Shown: positions 1 through 9,154, counted from the stretch's first letter. The stretch: DNA of 64,000 nucleotides from Micromonospora sp. NBC_01699 (GCF_036250065.1 NZ_CP109199.1:1426001-1490000); one strand, 5' to 3'. Notes: generated from the letters alone by a model not told the origin. Translations and numbers: made by a program.

Positions 1-1589
1 ACCCGCGCCCAGCCGATGTTGGCCACCTCGTCGAACCGGGCCTTCACCTCGACCAGCACCACCACCTGCTTGCCGGCGGCGGCGGCGTCGATCAGGGCGT
101 CCACGATCGGGGAGTCGCCGCTGGTCCGGTAGAGGGTCTGCTTGATCGCGAGCACGTTCGGGTCGGCGGCGGCCTGCTCGATGAAGCGCTGCACGCTGGT
201 CGCGAACGAGTGGTACGGGTGGTGCACCAGGATGTCGCCGTCGCGCAGGGTGGCGAAGACGCTGCGCGGCACCTCGCCCTCGACCAGGCGCGGGTGGGTC
301 GCCGGGACGAACGGGCGTTCCTTGAGATCGGGCCGGTCGCACTCGTTGTAGACCTGCCAGAGCGAGGAGAGGTCGAGCAGCCCCGGCACCCGCAGCACGT
401 CCTGGTCGTCCATGTCGAGTTCCCGGACCAGCAGGTCGAGCACGTGGTCGGAGATGGAGGAGGCGACCTCCAGGCGTACCGGCGGGCCGAAGCGGCGCCG
501 GGCCAGTTCGCGTTCCAGCGCCTGGAGCAGGTCCTCGTCGCGGTCCTCGTCGACCTCCACCTCGGCGTTGCGGGTGATCCGGAACAGGTGGCACTCGGCC
601 ACCGTCATGCCGGGGAAGAGCTGGTTGAGGTGGGCCGCGATCAGGTCTTCCAGCGGCAGGAAGCGCATGCCGGGGGTGTCCCGTTCGACCCGGACGAAGC
701 GGGGCACGTTGTTCGGCACCTTCACCCGGGCGAACAGCTCCGGCCCACCGTCCGGGTCGCGTACGGCCACCGCCAGGTTCAGCGACCGGCTGGAGATGTA
801 CGGGAACGGGTGCGCCGGGTCGACCGCGAGCGGGGTGAGCACCGGGAAGATGTGTTCCCGGAAGTACGTACGCAACCGTTCCCGCTCCGGGGCGGGCAGT
901 TCGGCCCAGCGGATCAGGTGGATGTTCGCGGCGGCGAGCCGGGGCACCACGTCCTCGACGAAGCAGCCGGCGTGCCGGGCGACCAGGTCGGCCGTCTTCT
1001 CCGAGATCAGTTCGAGCTGGGTACGCAGCGGCAGCCGGTCGCCGCCGCGTAGCGGCAGTCCGGCCTGTAGCCGGCGCTTCAGGCCGGCGATCCGGACCAT
1101 GTAGAACTCGTCCAGGTTGCTGGCGAAGATGGCCAGGAACTTGGCGCGTTCGAGCAGTGGGGTGGTCGGGTCCTCGGCCAGGGCGAGGACCCGGGCGTTG
1201 AAGTCCAGCCAGGAGAGCTCCCGGTTGAGGAACCGGTCCTCGGGCAGCGGCTCGGCGGCGGGCGGCGGGTCGTCGGCCGGCGGTGGGGTGCCACCGGCGC
1301 CCTGCTCCGCGCCGTTGCCGTCGGACCGGACGAATCGCCCGTTCGGCCCCCGGTGCGGGGTACCGGTCGGAACGAGTGGTTCGGAGCCGGGCAGCGCGGC
1401 GCGAGCAGAATCGGGCAGCGCGACGCGGGGAGAATCCGGCAGCGCGACGCGAGCAGAGTCCGGCAGCGCGACGCGGCCGGCGTCCGGTAGCGCGGGACGG
1501 GGAGAGTCCGGTAGCGCGGCGCGGGGGGCGGTGGTGGCCAGGGCGCGACCGGTCGACTGGGGGCGAGGGTGGGCGGGCGGGGTGCTCAC
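1..1589 (-). CDS. ppk: Polyphosphate kinase PPK1 (N-terminal part, runs off window)
   Basis: Makes polyphosphate from ATP. The first 529 residues are present; the C-terminal part lies beyond position 1. After a divergent N-terminal tail (residues 1 to about 115) the PPK1 N-domain begins at [13 protein letters not shown] and continues through [12 protein letters not shown] and the head domain, ending in [18 protein letters not shown]. The usual catalytic histidine of the LKIHAK region would lie outside the window, so activity cannot be judged. I chose GTG at 1589 ([11 protein letters not shown]) because it is the only good start upstream of the conserved domain; no strong ribosome binding site is visible. 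The tail carries an eight-residue tandem repeat. A PHO-box-like direct repeat sits just upstream. Confidence 0.93.
   Translation of the reverse strand, partial: MSTPPAHPRPQSTGRALATTAPRAALPDSPRPALPDAGRVALPDSARVALPDSPRVALPDSARAALPGSEPLVPTGTPHRGPNGRFVRSDGNGAEQGAGGTPPPADDPPPAAEPLPEDRFLNRELSWLDFNARVLALAEDPTTPLLERAKFLAIFASNLDEFYMVRIAGLKRRLQAGLPLRGGDRLPLRTQLELISEKTADLVARHAGCFVEDVVPRLAAANIHLIRWAELPAPERERLRTYFREHIFPVLTPLAVDPAHPFPYISSRSLNLAVAVRDPDGGPELFARVKVPNNVPRFVRVERDTPGMRFLPLEDLIAAHLNQLFPGMTVAECHLFRITRNAEVEVDEDRDEDLLQALERELARRRFGPPVRLEVASSISDHVLDLLVRELDMDDQDVLRVPGLLDLSSLWQVYNECDRPDLKERPFVPATHPRLVEGEVPRSVFATLRDGDILVHHPYHSFATSVQRFIEQAAADPNVLAIKQTLYRTSGDSPIVDALIDAAAAGKQVVVLVEVKARFDEVANIGWAR
1389..1532 (-). 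repeat. 24-bp tandem repeat inside ppk
   Basis: Six 24-bp units (1389-1412, 1413-1436, 1437-1460, 1461-1484, 1485-1508, 1509-1532; the last is diverged) encode repeats of the form RVALPDSP or RVALPDSA near the PPK1 N-terminus. The units keep the reading frame. The segment lies before the conserved N-domain and is probably a flexible linker that changes copy number. Confidence 0.85.
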
Positions 1590-1607
1590 CGCTTCATCAT
1601 TGCCCGA

Positions 1608-1629
1608 ACCTCGTGAACGTAAAATGAAC
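1608..1629 (-). promoter_or_regulatory. PHO-box-like direct repeat upstream of ppk
   Basis: On the minus strand two adjacent 11-nt units read GTTCATTTTAC and GTTCACGAGGT, matching the GTTCA-type direct repeat bound by PhoP in Streptomyces. They end about 18 nt before the ppk GTG. Phosphate control of ppk by PhoP is established in Streptomyces; control here is inferred. Confidence 0.55.
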
Positions 1630-1653
1630 TTGCCGTCTTCGGATCACGGCAAG
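1629..1653. promoter_or_regulatory. Hairpin upstream of ppk
   Basis: Perfect 8-bp inverted repeat CTTGCCGT / ACGGCAAG (1629-1636 and 1646-1653) with a 9-nt loop, abutting the PHO-box-like repeat. It may be the terminator of the upstream minus-strand gene or an operator. Confidence 0.4.
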
Positions 1654-1749
1654 TCGGACAATGTGCTCGCCCGGCCCCAGTTGATCCGGCCATCCGCCGC
1701 CAAAACAGGGCAACTTCGGGATGATTTCTCCCGGTTGGTCCGCTGATGA

Positions 1750-1953
1750 TTACACCAGGCCGGGGATCGTGATCCGGGTTACGTCACCGTCGCCGGAGCC
1801 GCCGTACTCGATCCGCACCCGCTGGCCGAGGCGGAGCAGCCGCAGCCCCGAGGCGTCGAACGCCGCGGCGGGAAAGACGACCTCGGTGCCGTCGTCCAGC
1901 AACAGCGTGCCGGACCGGGTCTGCGGGTCGTACGTCGCCACGGTGCCCTGCAT
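1750..1953 (-). CDS. Small cold-shock-domain-like protein
   Basis: A 67-residue protein starting MQGTVATYDPQTRSG and rich in beta-strand pattern. The order, a short strand, then DDGTEVVFPAAAF, then GQRVRIEY, resembles the oligonucleotide-binding fold of cold-shock proteins, although the usual aromatic RNP motifs are weak. It probably binds single-stranded nucleic acid. The gene is 80 bp downstream of cofC on the same strand. A start at GTG 1962 (three residues longer) is also possible. Confidence 0.65.
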   Translation of the reverse strand: MQGTVATYDPQTRSGTLLLDDGTEVVFPAAAFDASGLRLLRLGQRVRIEYGGSGDGDVTRITIPGLV

Positions 1954-2042
1954 GCTCAGCACCGTACACCGGGGGTGGTGGCCCCGGACGGCCCGCCGGC
2001 TCGGGTCGAGGGCTCGCAGCGCGACGCGGCCGGCCGGGTCGG

Positions 2043-2663
2043 TCAGGGGAGCAGGGCGGCGGTGTGCCGGCCGAGGCCGAGTGCCGCCGCCACCAGCAGG
2101 TCGGCGCGGGTGTCGACGTCCCGGCGCAGGGTCGGCCCGGCCCCGGTGAGCGCGAGCGCCCCGGACGCCGCGTGCGCCGCCGCCGACGCCCCACCGAAGC
2201 GCGGATCGAGCGGTACGCCGGCCGGCGCCGCCAGCAGCACCGTACCGGTGCCCGGGGCGTCCGGGGCGAACCATCGCCGCCGGGGCGGACCGGCCGCGGC
2301 GGCGGCCAGTGCGGCGGTCAGCTCGGCCGACCGCAGGGCCGGCAGGTCGGCGGTGAGCGCGGCCACCGCCACCGGGCCGACCAGGGCCGCGCCGGAGGTG
2401 AACGCGCTGTTCAGCCCGCCGGTCGGCGGGTCCGGGGTGATCCGGGCGCCGAGTGCGCGCAACGCCCGGCCGGCGGCTATGTCGTCGGTCACGACCAGCA
2501 CCTCGACGACCGCCGGACTGGCCAGCGCGGCGCTCACCGTGTCCAGCGCCAGGGCCAGTGCCAGCGACTCGTGCGTTACCCCCGGCAGCGCGCCACGCAG
2601 CCGACTCTTGGCCGCGCGCAGCCGCTTGACCGGCACCACCACGGTCCAGCTCGGTTCGGTCAC
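2043..2663 (-). CDS. cofC: 2-phospho-L-lactate / phosphoenolpyruvate guanylyltransferase
   Basis: Activates 2-phospholactate or phosphoenolpyruvate with GTP in coenzyme F420 synthesis (CofC, called FbiD in mycobacteria). The 206 residues start MTEPSWTVVVPVKRLRAAKS, a typical nucleotidyltransferase N-terminus with the VPVKRL..AKSRL signature. GGLNSAF near residue 85 and ALTADLPALR follow, the latter fitting the metal-binding acidic position. GTG 2663 was chosen because it directly precedes the conserved VVPVK strand. In actinobacteria this gene lies near ppk and gpsA, as here. No other F420 genes are in the window. Confidence 0.9.
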   Translation of the reverse strand: MTEPSWTVVVPVKRLRAAKSRLRGALPGVTHESLALALALDTVSAALASPAVVEVLVVTDDIAAGRALRALGARITPDPPTGGLNSAFTSGAALVGPVAVAALTADLPALRSAELTAALAAAAAGPPRRRWFAPDAPGTGTVLLAAPAGVPLDPRFGGASAAAHAASGALALTGAGPTLRRDVDTRADLLVAAALGLGRHTAALLP

Positions 2664-2806
2664 CCGATCATCCTGCCAGTCGTGGGCACCGGCCCCTCGC
2701 TGGCCGTACAGGGGGCGAGCAGGCATGATTTCGCTGCGGGCCGGGGTGGTTGGGCGGCGCCGGGGCGGCCGGGGCCCCCGGTCCGGGTAGACCGAGGAGG
2801 GGCATA

Positions 2807-3553
2807 GTGGCAGGGCGCAGGCTGGGGTTCTGGCGGCGGTTCGCCATCGTTGCGGTGAAGCCCGCACTGCGGGTCTGGACCCGGCGGACCTGGGCCGGCA
2901 TGGAACACCTACCGGCCTCGGGTGGCGTCATCGTCGTGCCGAACCACATCTCGCACGCCGACCCGCTGGTGGTCGCGCACTACATCAACGACGCCGGACG
3001 GTGGCCGCAGTTCCTCGGCAAGGCCAGCATCTTCCGGGTTCCGGTGGTCGGCTACATCCTGCTCCGGTGCCGGCAGATCCCGGTCGAGCGGGGCACCGTC
3101 GACGCCGCCCGGTCGCTGGAGACCCTGGTCGCCGCGGTCAGGGACGGCGGCGCGGTGGTGATCTACCCGGAGGGCACCACCACCCGCGAGCCCGACCTCT
3201 GGCCGATGCGGGGCAAGACCGGTGCGGCGCGGCTGGCGCTGGCCACCGGAGCCCCGGTCGTCCCGATCGCCATGTGGGGCGCGCAGAAGATGTTCGACCC
3301 GCGCAACTCCAAACTCAGCCTGCGCCCCCGGATCCCGGTCACCGTTGTCGCCGGAGCACCGGTCGACCTCGGCCGGTGGGCCGGCGCGGCACCGACGAAG
3401 CAGGTACTGGACGAGATGACCAACGAGATCATGCTGCGGCTGCGCGACCAACTCGCCGAGATCCGGGGCGGCACACCACCGCCGATCTGGGCGCCGACCG
3501 GCCAGCACCGGGCCGTGGGCGAGTCCGAGCACCACGCCGGGGACGCCGCGTGA
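2807..3553 (+). CDS. plsC: 1-acylglycerol-3-phosphate O-acyltransferase (PlsC family)
   Basis: Acylates lysophosphatidic acid to phosphatidic acid at the inner face of the membrane. The 248 residues carry the acyltransferase motifs NHISHAD (NHxxxxD, about residue 44), [20 protein letters not shown], and [20 protein letters not shown]. The GTG start has a strong GAGGAGG site at 2794-2800. The stop overlaps the gpsA start by 4 bp, so the two are translationally coupled. Joint placement with gpsA makes sense because GpsA supplies glycerol-3-phosphate for the same pathway. The C-terminal 30 residues are a variable polar tail. Confidence 0.92.
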   Translation: MAGRRLGFWRRFAIVAVKPALRVWTRRTWAGMEHLPASGGVIVVPNHISHADPLVVAHYINDAGRWPQFLGKASIFRVPVVGYILLRCRQIPVERGTVDAARSLETLVAAVRDGGAVVIYPEGTTTREPDLWPMRGKTGAARLALATGAPVVPIAMWGAQKMFDPRNSKLSLRPRIPVTVVAGAPVDLGRWAGAAPTKQVLDEMTNEIMLRLRDQLAEIRGGTPPPIWAPTGQHRAVGESEHHAGDAA

Positions 3554-4548
3554 CCGGCCACGCCGTCGTCCTCGGTGCCGGTTCCTGGGGTACGGCCTTC
3601 GCCAAGGTGCTCGCCGACGCGGGCCGGGACGTGACCATCTGGGCCCGTCGCGAGTCAGTGGTCGAGACGATCCGGACCGCCCGCCACAACTCCGAATACC
3701 TGCCCGGCATGCGGTTGCCGCAGCGGGTGACGGCCACCACCGACGCCGCCGCCGCGATCGCCGGTGCCGATCTGGTGGTGCTCGCCGTACCGTCGCAGAC
3801 GCTGCGCGGGAACCTGGCCGACTGGGCCGCGTTCATCGAGCCCGACTCGACGCTGGTCTCCCTGATGAAGGGGATCGAGCTGGGCACCACCAAGCGGATG
3901 AGCCAGGTGATCATGGAAACGGCCGGGGTGTCGGAGGACCGGGTGGCGGTCGTCTCCGGCCCCAACCTGGCCCCCGAGATCGCCCTCGAACAACCGGCCG
4001 CCACCGTGGTCGCCTGCACCGACATGGACCGGGCCACCCTGGTGCAGGGCTCGATCACCACGCCCTACTTCCGCCCGTACACCAACGACGACGTGATCGG
4101 CTGTGAACTCGGCGGCGCGGTGAAGAACGTCATCGCGCTCGCGTACGGCATGGCGACCGCGATGGGACTGGGCGACAACACCAAGGCCACCCTGATCACC
4201 CGTGGGCTGGCCGAGACCGCCCGGCTCGGCGTGGCGCTCGGCGCCGACCCGCTCACCTTCGCCGGCCTCGCCGGCATGGGGGACCTGGTCGCCTCCTGCT
4301 CGTCCCCGCTGTCGCGCAACCGGACCTTCGGCGAGCATCTCGGCCGGGGCGAGACCCTCGAACAGGCCCAGGTGGCGACCCGGCAGACCGCCGAGGGCGT
4401 CAAGAGCTGCCTGGCGATCCGGGACCTGTCCCGCGCCCACGGGGTGGAGATGCCGATCACCGAGCAGGTCGAGCTGGTCTGCCACGAGGGCGCGAACCCG
4501 CGGCTGGCGATGGCGGTGCTGATGAGCCGCAAGCCGAGACCGGAATGA
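3550..4548 (+). CDS. gpsA: Glycerol-3-phosphate dehydrogenase [NAD(P)+]
   Basis: Reduces dihydroxyacetone phosphate to sn-glycerol-3-phosphate for phospholipid synthesis. The 332 residues are the normal length. The Rossmann motif [20 protein letters not shown] (GxGxxGT) is at residues 5-25, [11 protein letters not shown] near 138, and the catalytic-lysine segment [13 protein letters not shown] near 195. The GTG start overlaps the plsC stop (GTGA). Confidence 0.97.
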   Translation: MTGHAVVLGAGSWGTAFAKVLADAGRDVTIWARRESVVETIRTARHNSEYLPGMRLPQRVTATTDAAAAIAGADLVVLAVPSQTLRGNLADWAAFIEPDSTLVSLMKGIELGTTKRMSQVIMETAGVSEDRVAVVSGPNLAPEIALEQPAATVVACTDMDRATLVQGSITTPYFRPYTNDDVIGCELGGAVKNVIALAYGMATAMGLGDNTKATLITRGLAETARLGVALGADPLTFAGLAGMGDLVASCSSPLSRNRTFGEHLGRGETLEQAQVATRQTAEGVKSCLAIRDLSRAHGVEMPITEQVELVCHEGANPRLAMAVLMSRKPRPE

Positions 4549-4579
4549 CCACCGAACCGCCGTACGAGCTGGAGAAACA

Positions 4580-5710
4580 ATGATCGACGAGCAGGACCCG
4601 CGCGGCTACGGCGACGGCACCCGGTGTGTGCACGCCGGACTCCCCGAGCCGGAGCCGGGACAGCCGTTCCTGCCCGGTCCGGTGTTCGCCGCGCCGTACC
4701 ACCTCGACCCGGCGGCCGGACCCTCGGCGAGCCCGAACGGCTACGGTCGGCCGGACAACCCCACCCGACGGTCGCTGGAGGCGGCGATCGGGGAACTGGA
4801 GGGGGGCGACTGCCTCGCCTTCGCCAGCGGGCAGGCGGCGATCAGTGCGGTGCTGCTGGCGCTGCTCAAGCCCGGTGACGGCGTGGTGCTGCCGACCGAC
4901 GGCTACTTCCCGGTACGGGCCTTCGCCAGCTCCACCCTGGCCACCATGGGCGTACGGGTCGAGTTCGCGCCGACGGTCGGGCCGTACCCGTCGTTCGAGG
5001 GGGTCCGGCTGCTGCTGCTGGAGACGCCGGCCAACCCCGGTCTGGACGTCTGCGACGTGGCCGAACTGACCGACCGGGCGCACGCCGCCGGGGCGCTGGT
5101 AGTGGTCGACAACACCACCGCCACCCCGCTCGGCCAGCGCCCGCTCGACCTCGGCGCGGACCTCGTCGTCGCCTCCGGCACCAAGGCGTTGACCGGTCAC
5201 TCCGACCTGCTGCTCGGTTACGTCGCGACCCGGTCGGCCGAGCTGCTGGAGCCGCTGCGGGCCTGGCGGGCCACCACCGGCTCGGTTCCCGGCGCGTTCG
5301 ACTCCTGGCTGGCACACCGGTCGCTGGCCACCCTCGACCTGCGGCTGGCCCGGCAGAGCGCCAACGCGGCGGCGGTGGCGGTGGCGTTGCACGAGCGGGC
5401 CGACGTGACCGGTCTGCGCTGGCCGGGGCTTGCCGGGGACCCGTCGTACCCGGTGGCGAGCCGGCAGATGCGTCGGGTGCCGGGCGTACTCGCGTTCGAC
5501 CTCGGCGACGCCGACCGGGTGACCCGGTTCCTGCACGCCGCCAAGCTGGTCTTCGCCGCGACCTCGTTCGGTGGCCTGCACACCAGCGCCGACCGCCGGG
5601 CACAGTGGGGCGACGACACCCCGCCCGGCTTCGTCCGGCTCTCCTGTGGCGTGGAGGACACCGCCGACCTGGTCGCGGACATCACCACGGCGCTCGACGC
5701 GGCCGGCTGA
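4580..5710 (+). CDS. Cystathionine gamma-lyase / gamma-synthase family PLP enzyme
   Basis: A fold-type I PLP enzyme of the Cys/Met metabolism family, 376 residues. It shows TRCVHAGLPEP at the N-terminus, YGRPDNPTRRSLE, FASGQAAISA in the cofactor-binding region, LLLETPANPGLD, VVVDNTTATP, and the Schiff-base lysine segment ASGTKALTGHSD. The C-terminal FVRLSCGVEDTADL closes the family pattern. Best guess is cystathionine gamma-lyase; lyase and synthase activities cannot be separated from sequence. It lies 31 bp after gpsA and is followed by a strong terminator. Confidence 0.88.
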   Translation: MIDEQDPRGYGDGTRCVHAGLPEPEPGQPFLPGPVFAAPYHLDPAAGPSASPNGYGRPDNPTRRSLEAAIGELEGGDCLAFASGQAAISAVLLALLKPGDGVVLPTDGYFPVRAFASSTLATMGVRVEFAPTVGPYPSFEGVRLLLLETPANPGLDVCDVAELTDRAHAAGALVVVDNTTATPLGQRPLDLGADLVVASGTKALTGHSDLLLGYVATRSAELLEPLRAWRATTGSVPGAFDSWLAHRSLATLDLRLARQSANAAAVAVALHERADVTGLRWPGLAGDPSYPVASRQMRRVPGVLAFDLGDADRVTRFLHAAKLVFAATSFGGLHTSADRRAQWGDDTPPGFVRLSCGVEDTADLVADITTALDAAG

Positions 5711-5740
5711 GGTCGGGCGACCCACGCGTACGTGAACGGC

Positions 5741-5771
5741 GGAAGCCCCGATCGAGGTGATCGGGGCTTCC
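5741..5771. terminator. Bidirectional terminator hairpin
   Basis: Perfect 13-bp inverted repeat GGAAGCCCCGATC / GATCGGGGCTTCC with a 5-nt loop, between the convergent PLP lyase (+) and the DUF397 gene (-). Confidence 0.85.
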
Positions 5772-5861
5772 GGTGTTGCTGGTCGCGCTCGTCGGTCGGG
5801 GCCGCCGAAATCCCCCAAGGGACCGTACGGGCGCTCGCGGATCAGGTGCGGGTGCCGCCGG

Positions 5862-6083
5862 TCAGTCGATGATCCGACCGGTCGGTACGGCACCGGCGAA
5901 GGCCGACCAGGCGGTGGCGGGGAAGGTCAGGATCGGGCCGCCGGGATCCTTGGAGTCCCGGACGCCGATCGCCTCGGTGGTGACGGCGAACTCCACGCAG
6001 GCGCCCTGGTCGCCACTGCGGCTGCTCTTGCGCCAGGCGGCGGTCGCGAACGCGGCCATCGTGGTGGTGGTTGGAGCGGACAT
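5862..6083 (-). CDS. DUF397 domain small protein
   Basis: A 73-residue protein with the DUF397 signature WRKSSRSGDQGACVEFA, then VRDSKDPGGPILTFPATAW. Proteins of this type are usually encoded beside an XRE regulator in actinomycetes (the BldB/WhiJ-like pairing), as here, 2 bp downstream of its partner. An AAGGGAC site precedes the ATG. ATG 6059 (MAAFATAAW) is a possible shorter start. Partnership with the upstream regulator is inferred from adjacency. Confidence 0.93.
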   Translation of the reverse strand: MSAPTTTTMAAFATAAWRKSSRSGDQGACVEFAVTTEAIGVRDSKDPGGPILTFPATAWSAFAGAVPTGRIID

Positions 6084-6085
6084 GT

Positions 6086-6931
6086 CTACTGTCCCTTCAG
6101 GAGGTTGGAGATCAGCTTGTTGCTCTCCTCCGGGCTCAGGGCCACGGTGCGGAGATGCTGCATGATCTTCGTGCAGGTGTCCAACTCGGTTGTGGTGTCG
6201 AAGGAGAGCTGTCCCGCGACGGTCTCGACCGAGGCCAAGGGTTGATCATCTGGGCCGAATTCGAGGATGTGCAGTGATCCCCTGGTGCCGCGGTGGTAGC
6301 CGGCGGAGATCGGGATCACCCCGATGGTGACGTGCGGTATCTCGGAGAGCTTGATCAGGTGTTCCAGTTGCTCCGCCCAGACGTCGTCGCCGCCGACCTT
6401 GCGCAGCAGCGCCACCTCGTCGATCACCGCGTCGAGAACCAGCGGATCGGGGGTGGCGGTCAGCCGCTTCTGGCGGTTGAGGCGGAACTGGACCCGCCCC
6501 TCGATCTCGTCGTCGCCGAGGGTGTGCGGGCCGCCGCGCATGATCGCCCGGATGTAGTCCGGCGTCTGCAACAGTCCCGGCACCAGGGACGGTTCGAACG
6601 ACTGGATGGCGGTCGCCTCGGACTCCAACGCGATGAAGTCGGCGGTCTTGCGGTCCAGCAGGTACGAGTACGACACCCACCAGCCTGGCTTCTTGGCTTC
6701 CTTCGCCAGCTCGATCGTGTTCTTCAGCTCGTCACCGTCCACGTTGTAGTGCATGAGCAGGGCGCGGACGGTCGCCGGGCTGGGCAGGCTGAGGGCGTTC
6801 TCGTATCTGGACAGGGTGCTGCGGGTGCTGTTGATCTCCTCGGCCGCGCGTTCGAGGGTCAGTCCGGCAGCCTCGCGAAAGGACCTGAGGGCGATGCCGA
6901 GGCGGCGGGCGCGGGCGGTCTTCGGTGCCAT
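6086..6931 (-). CDS. XRE-family regulator with DUF5753 sensor domain
   Basis: A 281-residue transcription factor. Residues 1-65 form a helix-turn-helix domain (LGIALRSFREAAGLTLERAA, then TRSTLSRYENA). The rest is the actinomycete DUF5753 domain, with SFEPSLVPGLLQTPDYIRAI and VDEVALLRKVGG-like blocks and HVTIGVIP. ATG 6931 (MAPKTARARRLG) is the likeliest start; 6994 would add 21 residues that do not resemble the family. It forms an operon with the DUF397 gene and is transcribed away from the small genes at 7157 and 7358, so 6932-7156 probably holds divergent promoters. Confidence 0.93.
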   Translation of the reverse strand: MAPKTARARRLGIALRSFREAAGLTLERAAEEINSTRSTLSRYENALSLPSPATVRALLMHYNVDGDELKNTIELAKEAKKPGWWVSYSYLLDRKTADFIALESEATAIQSFEPSLVPGLLQTPDYIRAIMRGGPHTLGDDEIEGRVQFRLNRQKRLTATPDPLVLDAVIDEVALLRKVGGDDVWAEQLEHLIKLSEIPHVTIGVIPISAGYHRGTRGSLHILEFGPDDQPLASVETVAGQLSFDTTTELDTCTKIMQHLRTVALSPEESNKLISNLLKGQ

Positions 6932-7156
6932 GAAGCGAGTTTGACACACCTCGGCGAGAAAGTGTGCATGAGAGATCTCCCGTGAGAGTTGCATTCACGC
7001 TTTCACGGATGGCAACCTGTGTTGGCGTCCTCGCTGCCGGTGGTCGTGTCGACGGTGGCGGCGAGTGACGGAAAGGGGAATGAGGCGCACGGTGGTCGGG
7101 GACTCCCCCGTACCCGGCCGCCGTGTGCCCCACCGCCGCGGACCCGGAGGTGTCGG

Positions 7157-7336
7157 ATGACAGCGACCCCCTGTTGGCCTCGTGTTTCACGGTGCCGATG
7201 GTGTACGCGACCGGTGCTGCGCGACAACGACGGCGCGTGGATCCACGCCGACCTGGCGTACGTCTGCCGGGACCGCTCCGGCGGCCTGGCCGGCACCACG
7301 GCCGAACCCGAGGCGGTGGCCCGCCATGCCGGCTGA
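7157..7336 (+). CDS. Small cysteine-containing protein, function unknown
   Basis: A 59-residue ORF, MTATPCWPRVSRCRWCTRPV..., with GGAGG at 7146-7150, six bases before the ATG. Cysteines in C(x6)CxxC spacing, a histidine in WIHAD and a fourth cysteine in YVCRDRSGG suggest a small metal-binding fold. I recognise no family. It is divergent from the XRE/DUF397 pair and may be one of its targets. The gene at 7358 follows 21 bp later in the same direction. Confidence 0.6.
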   Translation: MTATPCWPRVSRCRWCTRPVLRDNDGAWIHADLAYVCRDRSGGLAGTTAEPEAVARHAG

Positions 7337-7357
7337 CCAGGACGAGGAGCAGGACCA

Positions 7358-7774
7358 GTGCCCGCAGTCGCGCCCGCAACCGAGCCCGCAACAGCACCTG
7401 TGTCGGCCCCGGTGCCCACAACCACAGCCATCCCCGCATCCACGGTCACGCCGGCAGGCACGGTCACGCCGGCAGGCACGGTCACGCCGGCACCTGCCGC
7501 GGCCCGGCGGTGCCGCCTGGTCCGCTCGATCAGCGCCGGTAGGCCGCCCGTGGTGACCCGCTACCTCGTCGTCCTCACCGACGTCCGCCCGCTGAGCGTC
7601 GAGGGGCGCAACGAGCGGGTGGAGCCGGAGCGGCGCCGCCAGGTGGTCGGTGCCACCAGCCGCGACGCCGCCGACCGGATCGCCGGCGCGTTCGCCGCGC
7701 TCGGCATGGTCCGGGCCGGACGGCAACGAGTCAAAGTCATCGCCGTCGGACGGCGATGTCCCGAACCGCACTGA
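7358..7774 (+). CDS. Hypothetical protein with TVTPAG repeats
   Basis: 138 residues from GTG 7358, preceded by a GAGGAG site. The first 60 residues are Ala/Pro/Thr-rich and contain three 6-residue repeats (TVTPAG). The conserved-looking part is the last 74 residues, starting VTRYLVVLTDVRPLSVEG, with a strand-helix pattern ending RVKVIAVGRR. A start at GTG 7552 giving only that domain is a real alternative. No known family recognised. A hairpin terminator follows at 7788. Confidence 0.5.
   Translation: MPAVAPATEPATAPVSAPVPTTTAIPASTVTPAGTVTPAGTVTPAPAAARRCRLVRSISAGRPPVVTRYLVVLTDVRPLSVEGRNERVEPERRRQVVGATSRDAADRIAGAFAALGMVRAGRQRVKVIAVGRRCPEPH
7441..7492 (+). repeat. 18-bp perfect tandem repeat
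   Basis: Unit CACGGTCACGCCGGCAGG at 7441-7458 and 7459-7476 plus 16 bases of a third copy. It encodes TVTPAG in the gene at 7358 and keeps frame. The copies are identical, so it is recent or unstable. Confidence 0.9.
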
Positions 7775-7787
7775 ACGCCGGGGTCCC

Positions 7788-7812
7788 CGGTGGTCGAGGT
7801 CCCCGACCACCG
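7788..7812. terminator. Terminator hairpin
   Basis: 9-bp inverted repeat CGGTGGTCG / CGACCACCG with a 7-nt loop, 13 bp after the stop of the gene at 7358. No T-run follows, as is common in high-GC actinobacteria. Confidence 0.6.
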
Positions 7813-7994
7813 TGACCCTGGCCCGCGCCGCCCCGGGGCACCGGCTGGTGCCCGCCCGGCCGAGAGCCCCGGGGCGGTCCGCGGAACCGCACGTGCGCCA
7901 CCGCTCCATACCATCGGCCGGGGTGAGCCTGCTCCTTGATCGAACTCCCGGCCTATCGACCCGCACGGCAGCCACGCAGAGTAGGGTCACCCGC

Positions 7995-9095
7995 GTGACA
8001 AGCCCACGGAAGACCCGCATCGCAGTCGTCTTCGGCGGTCGTAGCACGGAGCATGCGATCTCCTGCGTGAGCGCCGGCAGCATCATCAGCGCCTTGGATC
8101 CGGACGAATACGAGGTGGTGCCCGTGGGCATCACCAAAGCCGGCGAATGGGTGCTGACCAGTGGTGACCCACAGCAATTGGTCATTACTGAACGTAATCT
8201 TCCGGAGATCACCGCGAATTCCGGTTCCTCCGTCGTGCTGCCGGCCGACCCGACCGGCCACGGCCTGATGGTGCTCGACCCCACCGAGGGACCGGCCGCG
8301 CTCGGCGACATCGACCTCGTCTTCCCCGCCCTGCACGGCGCGTACGGGGAGGACGGCACCATCCAGGGGCTGCTGGAGATGGCCGGCATTCCGTACGTCG
8401 GGTCCGGGGTCTTCGCCTCCGCCGCCGCCATGGACAAGGAGTTCACCAAGAAGCTCGCCGTCGCCGAGGGCATCCCCACCGGCCCGTACGTGGTGCTGCG
8501 CAGCGGGATGACGCTCACCGAGCAGGACAAGGAACGGCTCGGTCTGCCGGTCTTCGTCAAGCCCTCCCGCGCCGGATCGTCGTACGGCATCACCAAGGTC
8601 TCGGACTGGGCCGACCTGGAGGCGGCGATCGTCACCGCCCGCCAGATCGACGCGAAGGTGCTGGTCGAGGCGGCGATCGTCGGCCGGGAGATCGAGTGCG
8701 GGGTGCTGGAGGGCGAGGCCGGCGGCGGCCCGGAGGCATCCGTACTGGCCGAGGTCCGGGTGGCGAACGACCGGGAGTTCTACGACTTCGAGGCCAAGTA
8801 CCTCGGCGACGCCTGCGAGTACGACATCCCGGCCGTACTGCCCGAGCGGATCACCCGGCAGGTCCAGGAGTACGCCTGCCGTACCTTCACCGCGCTGGAC
8901 TGCGCCGGCCTGGCCCGGGTCGACTTCTTCGTCACGCCCGACCTGGACATCTACCTCAACGAGATCAACACCATGCCGGGCTTCACCTCGACCTCGATGT
9001 TCCCGCAGATGTGGGCGGCGGCCGGGTTGGAGTACCCGAAGCTGGTCGACCGGTTGATCCGCACCGGCCTGCGCCGCGGCACCGGCCTCCGCTGA
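7995..9095 (+). CDS. ddl: D-alanine--D-alanine ligase
   Basis: Joins two D-Ala for the peptidoglycan precursor, in the cytoplasm, using ATP. 366 residues, normal length. Visible are IAVVFGGRSTEHAISCVSAG at the N-terminus, HGAYGEDGTIQGLLEMAGIP, the ATP-grasp segments VFVKPSRAGSSYGITKV and LVEAAIVGREIECGVLEG, and the metal/substrate loop DIYLNEINTMPGFTSTSMFP. GTG 7995 directly precedes the conserved first strand. The gene stands alone on the plus strand before the convergent DUF3515 gene. Confidence 0.97.
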   Translation: MTSPRKTRIAVVFGGRSTEHAISCVSAGSIISALDPDEYEVVPVGITKAGEWVLTSGDPQQLVITERNLPEITANSGSSVVLPADPTGHGLMVLDPTEGPAALGDIDLVFPALHGAYGEDGTIQGLLEMAGIPYVGSGVFASAAAMDKEFTKKLAVAEGIPTGPYVVLRSGMTLTEQDKERLGLPVFVKPSRAGSSYGITKVSDWADLEAAIVTARQIDAKVLVEAAIVGREIECGVLEGEAGGGPEASVLAEVRVANDREFYDFEAKYLGDACEYDIPAVLPERITRQVQEYACRTFTALDCAGLARVDFFVTPDLDIYLNEINTMPGFTSTSMFPQMWAAAGLEYPKLVDRLIRTGLRRGTGLR

Positions 9096-9154
9096 CCCGC
9101 GTGGCCGGGCAGCCGGGTCCGGCTTTCGCTCGGGCGGTTCGGGCGGCTTTCCGT

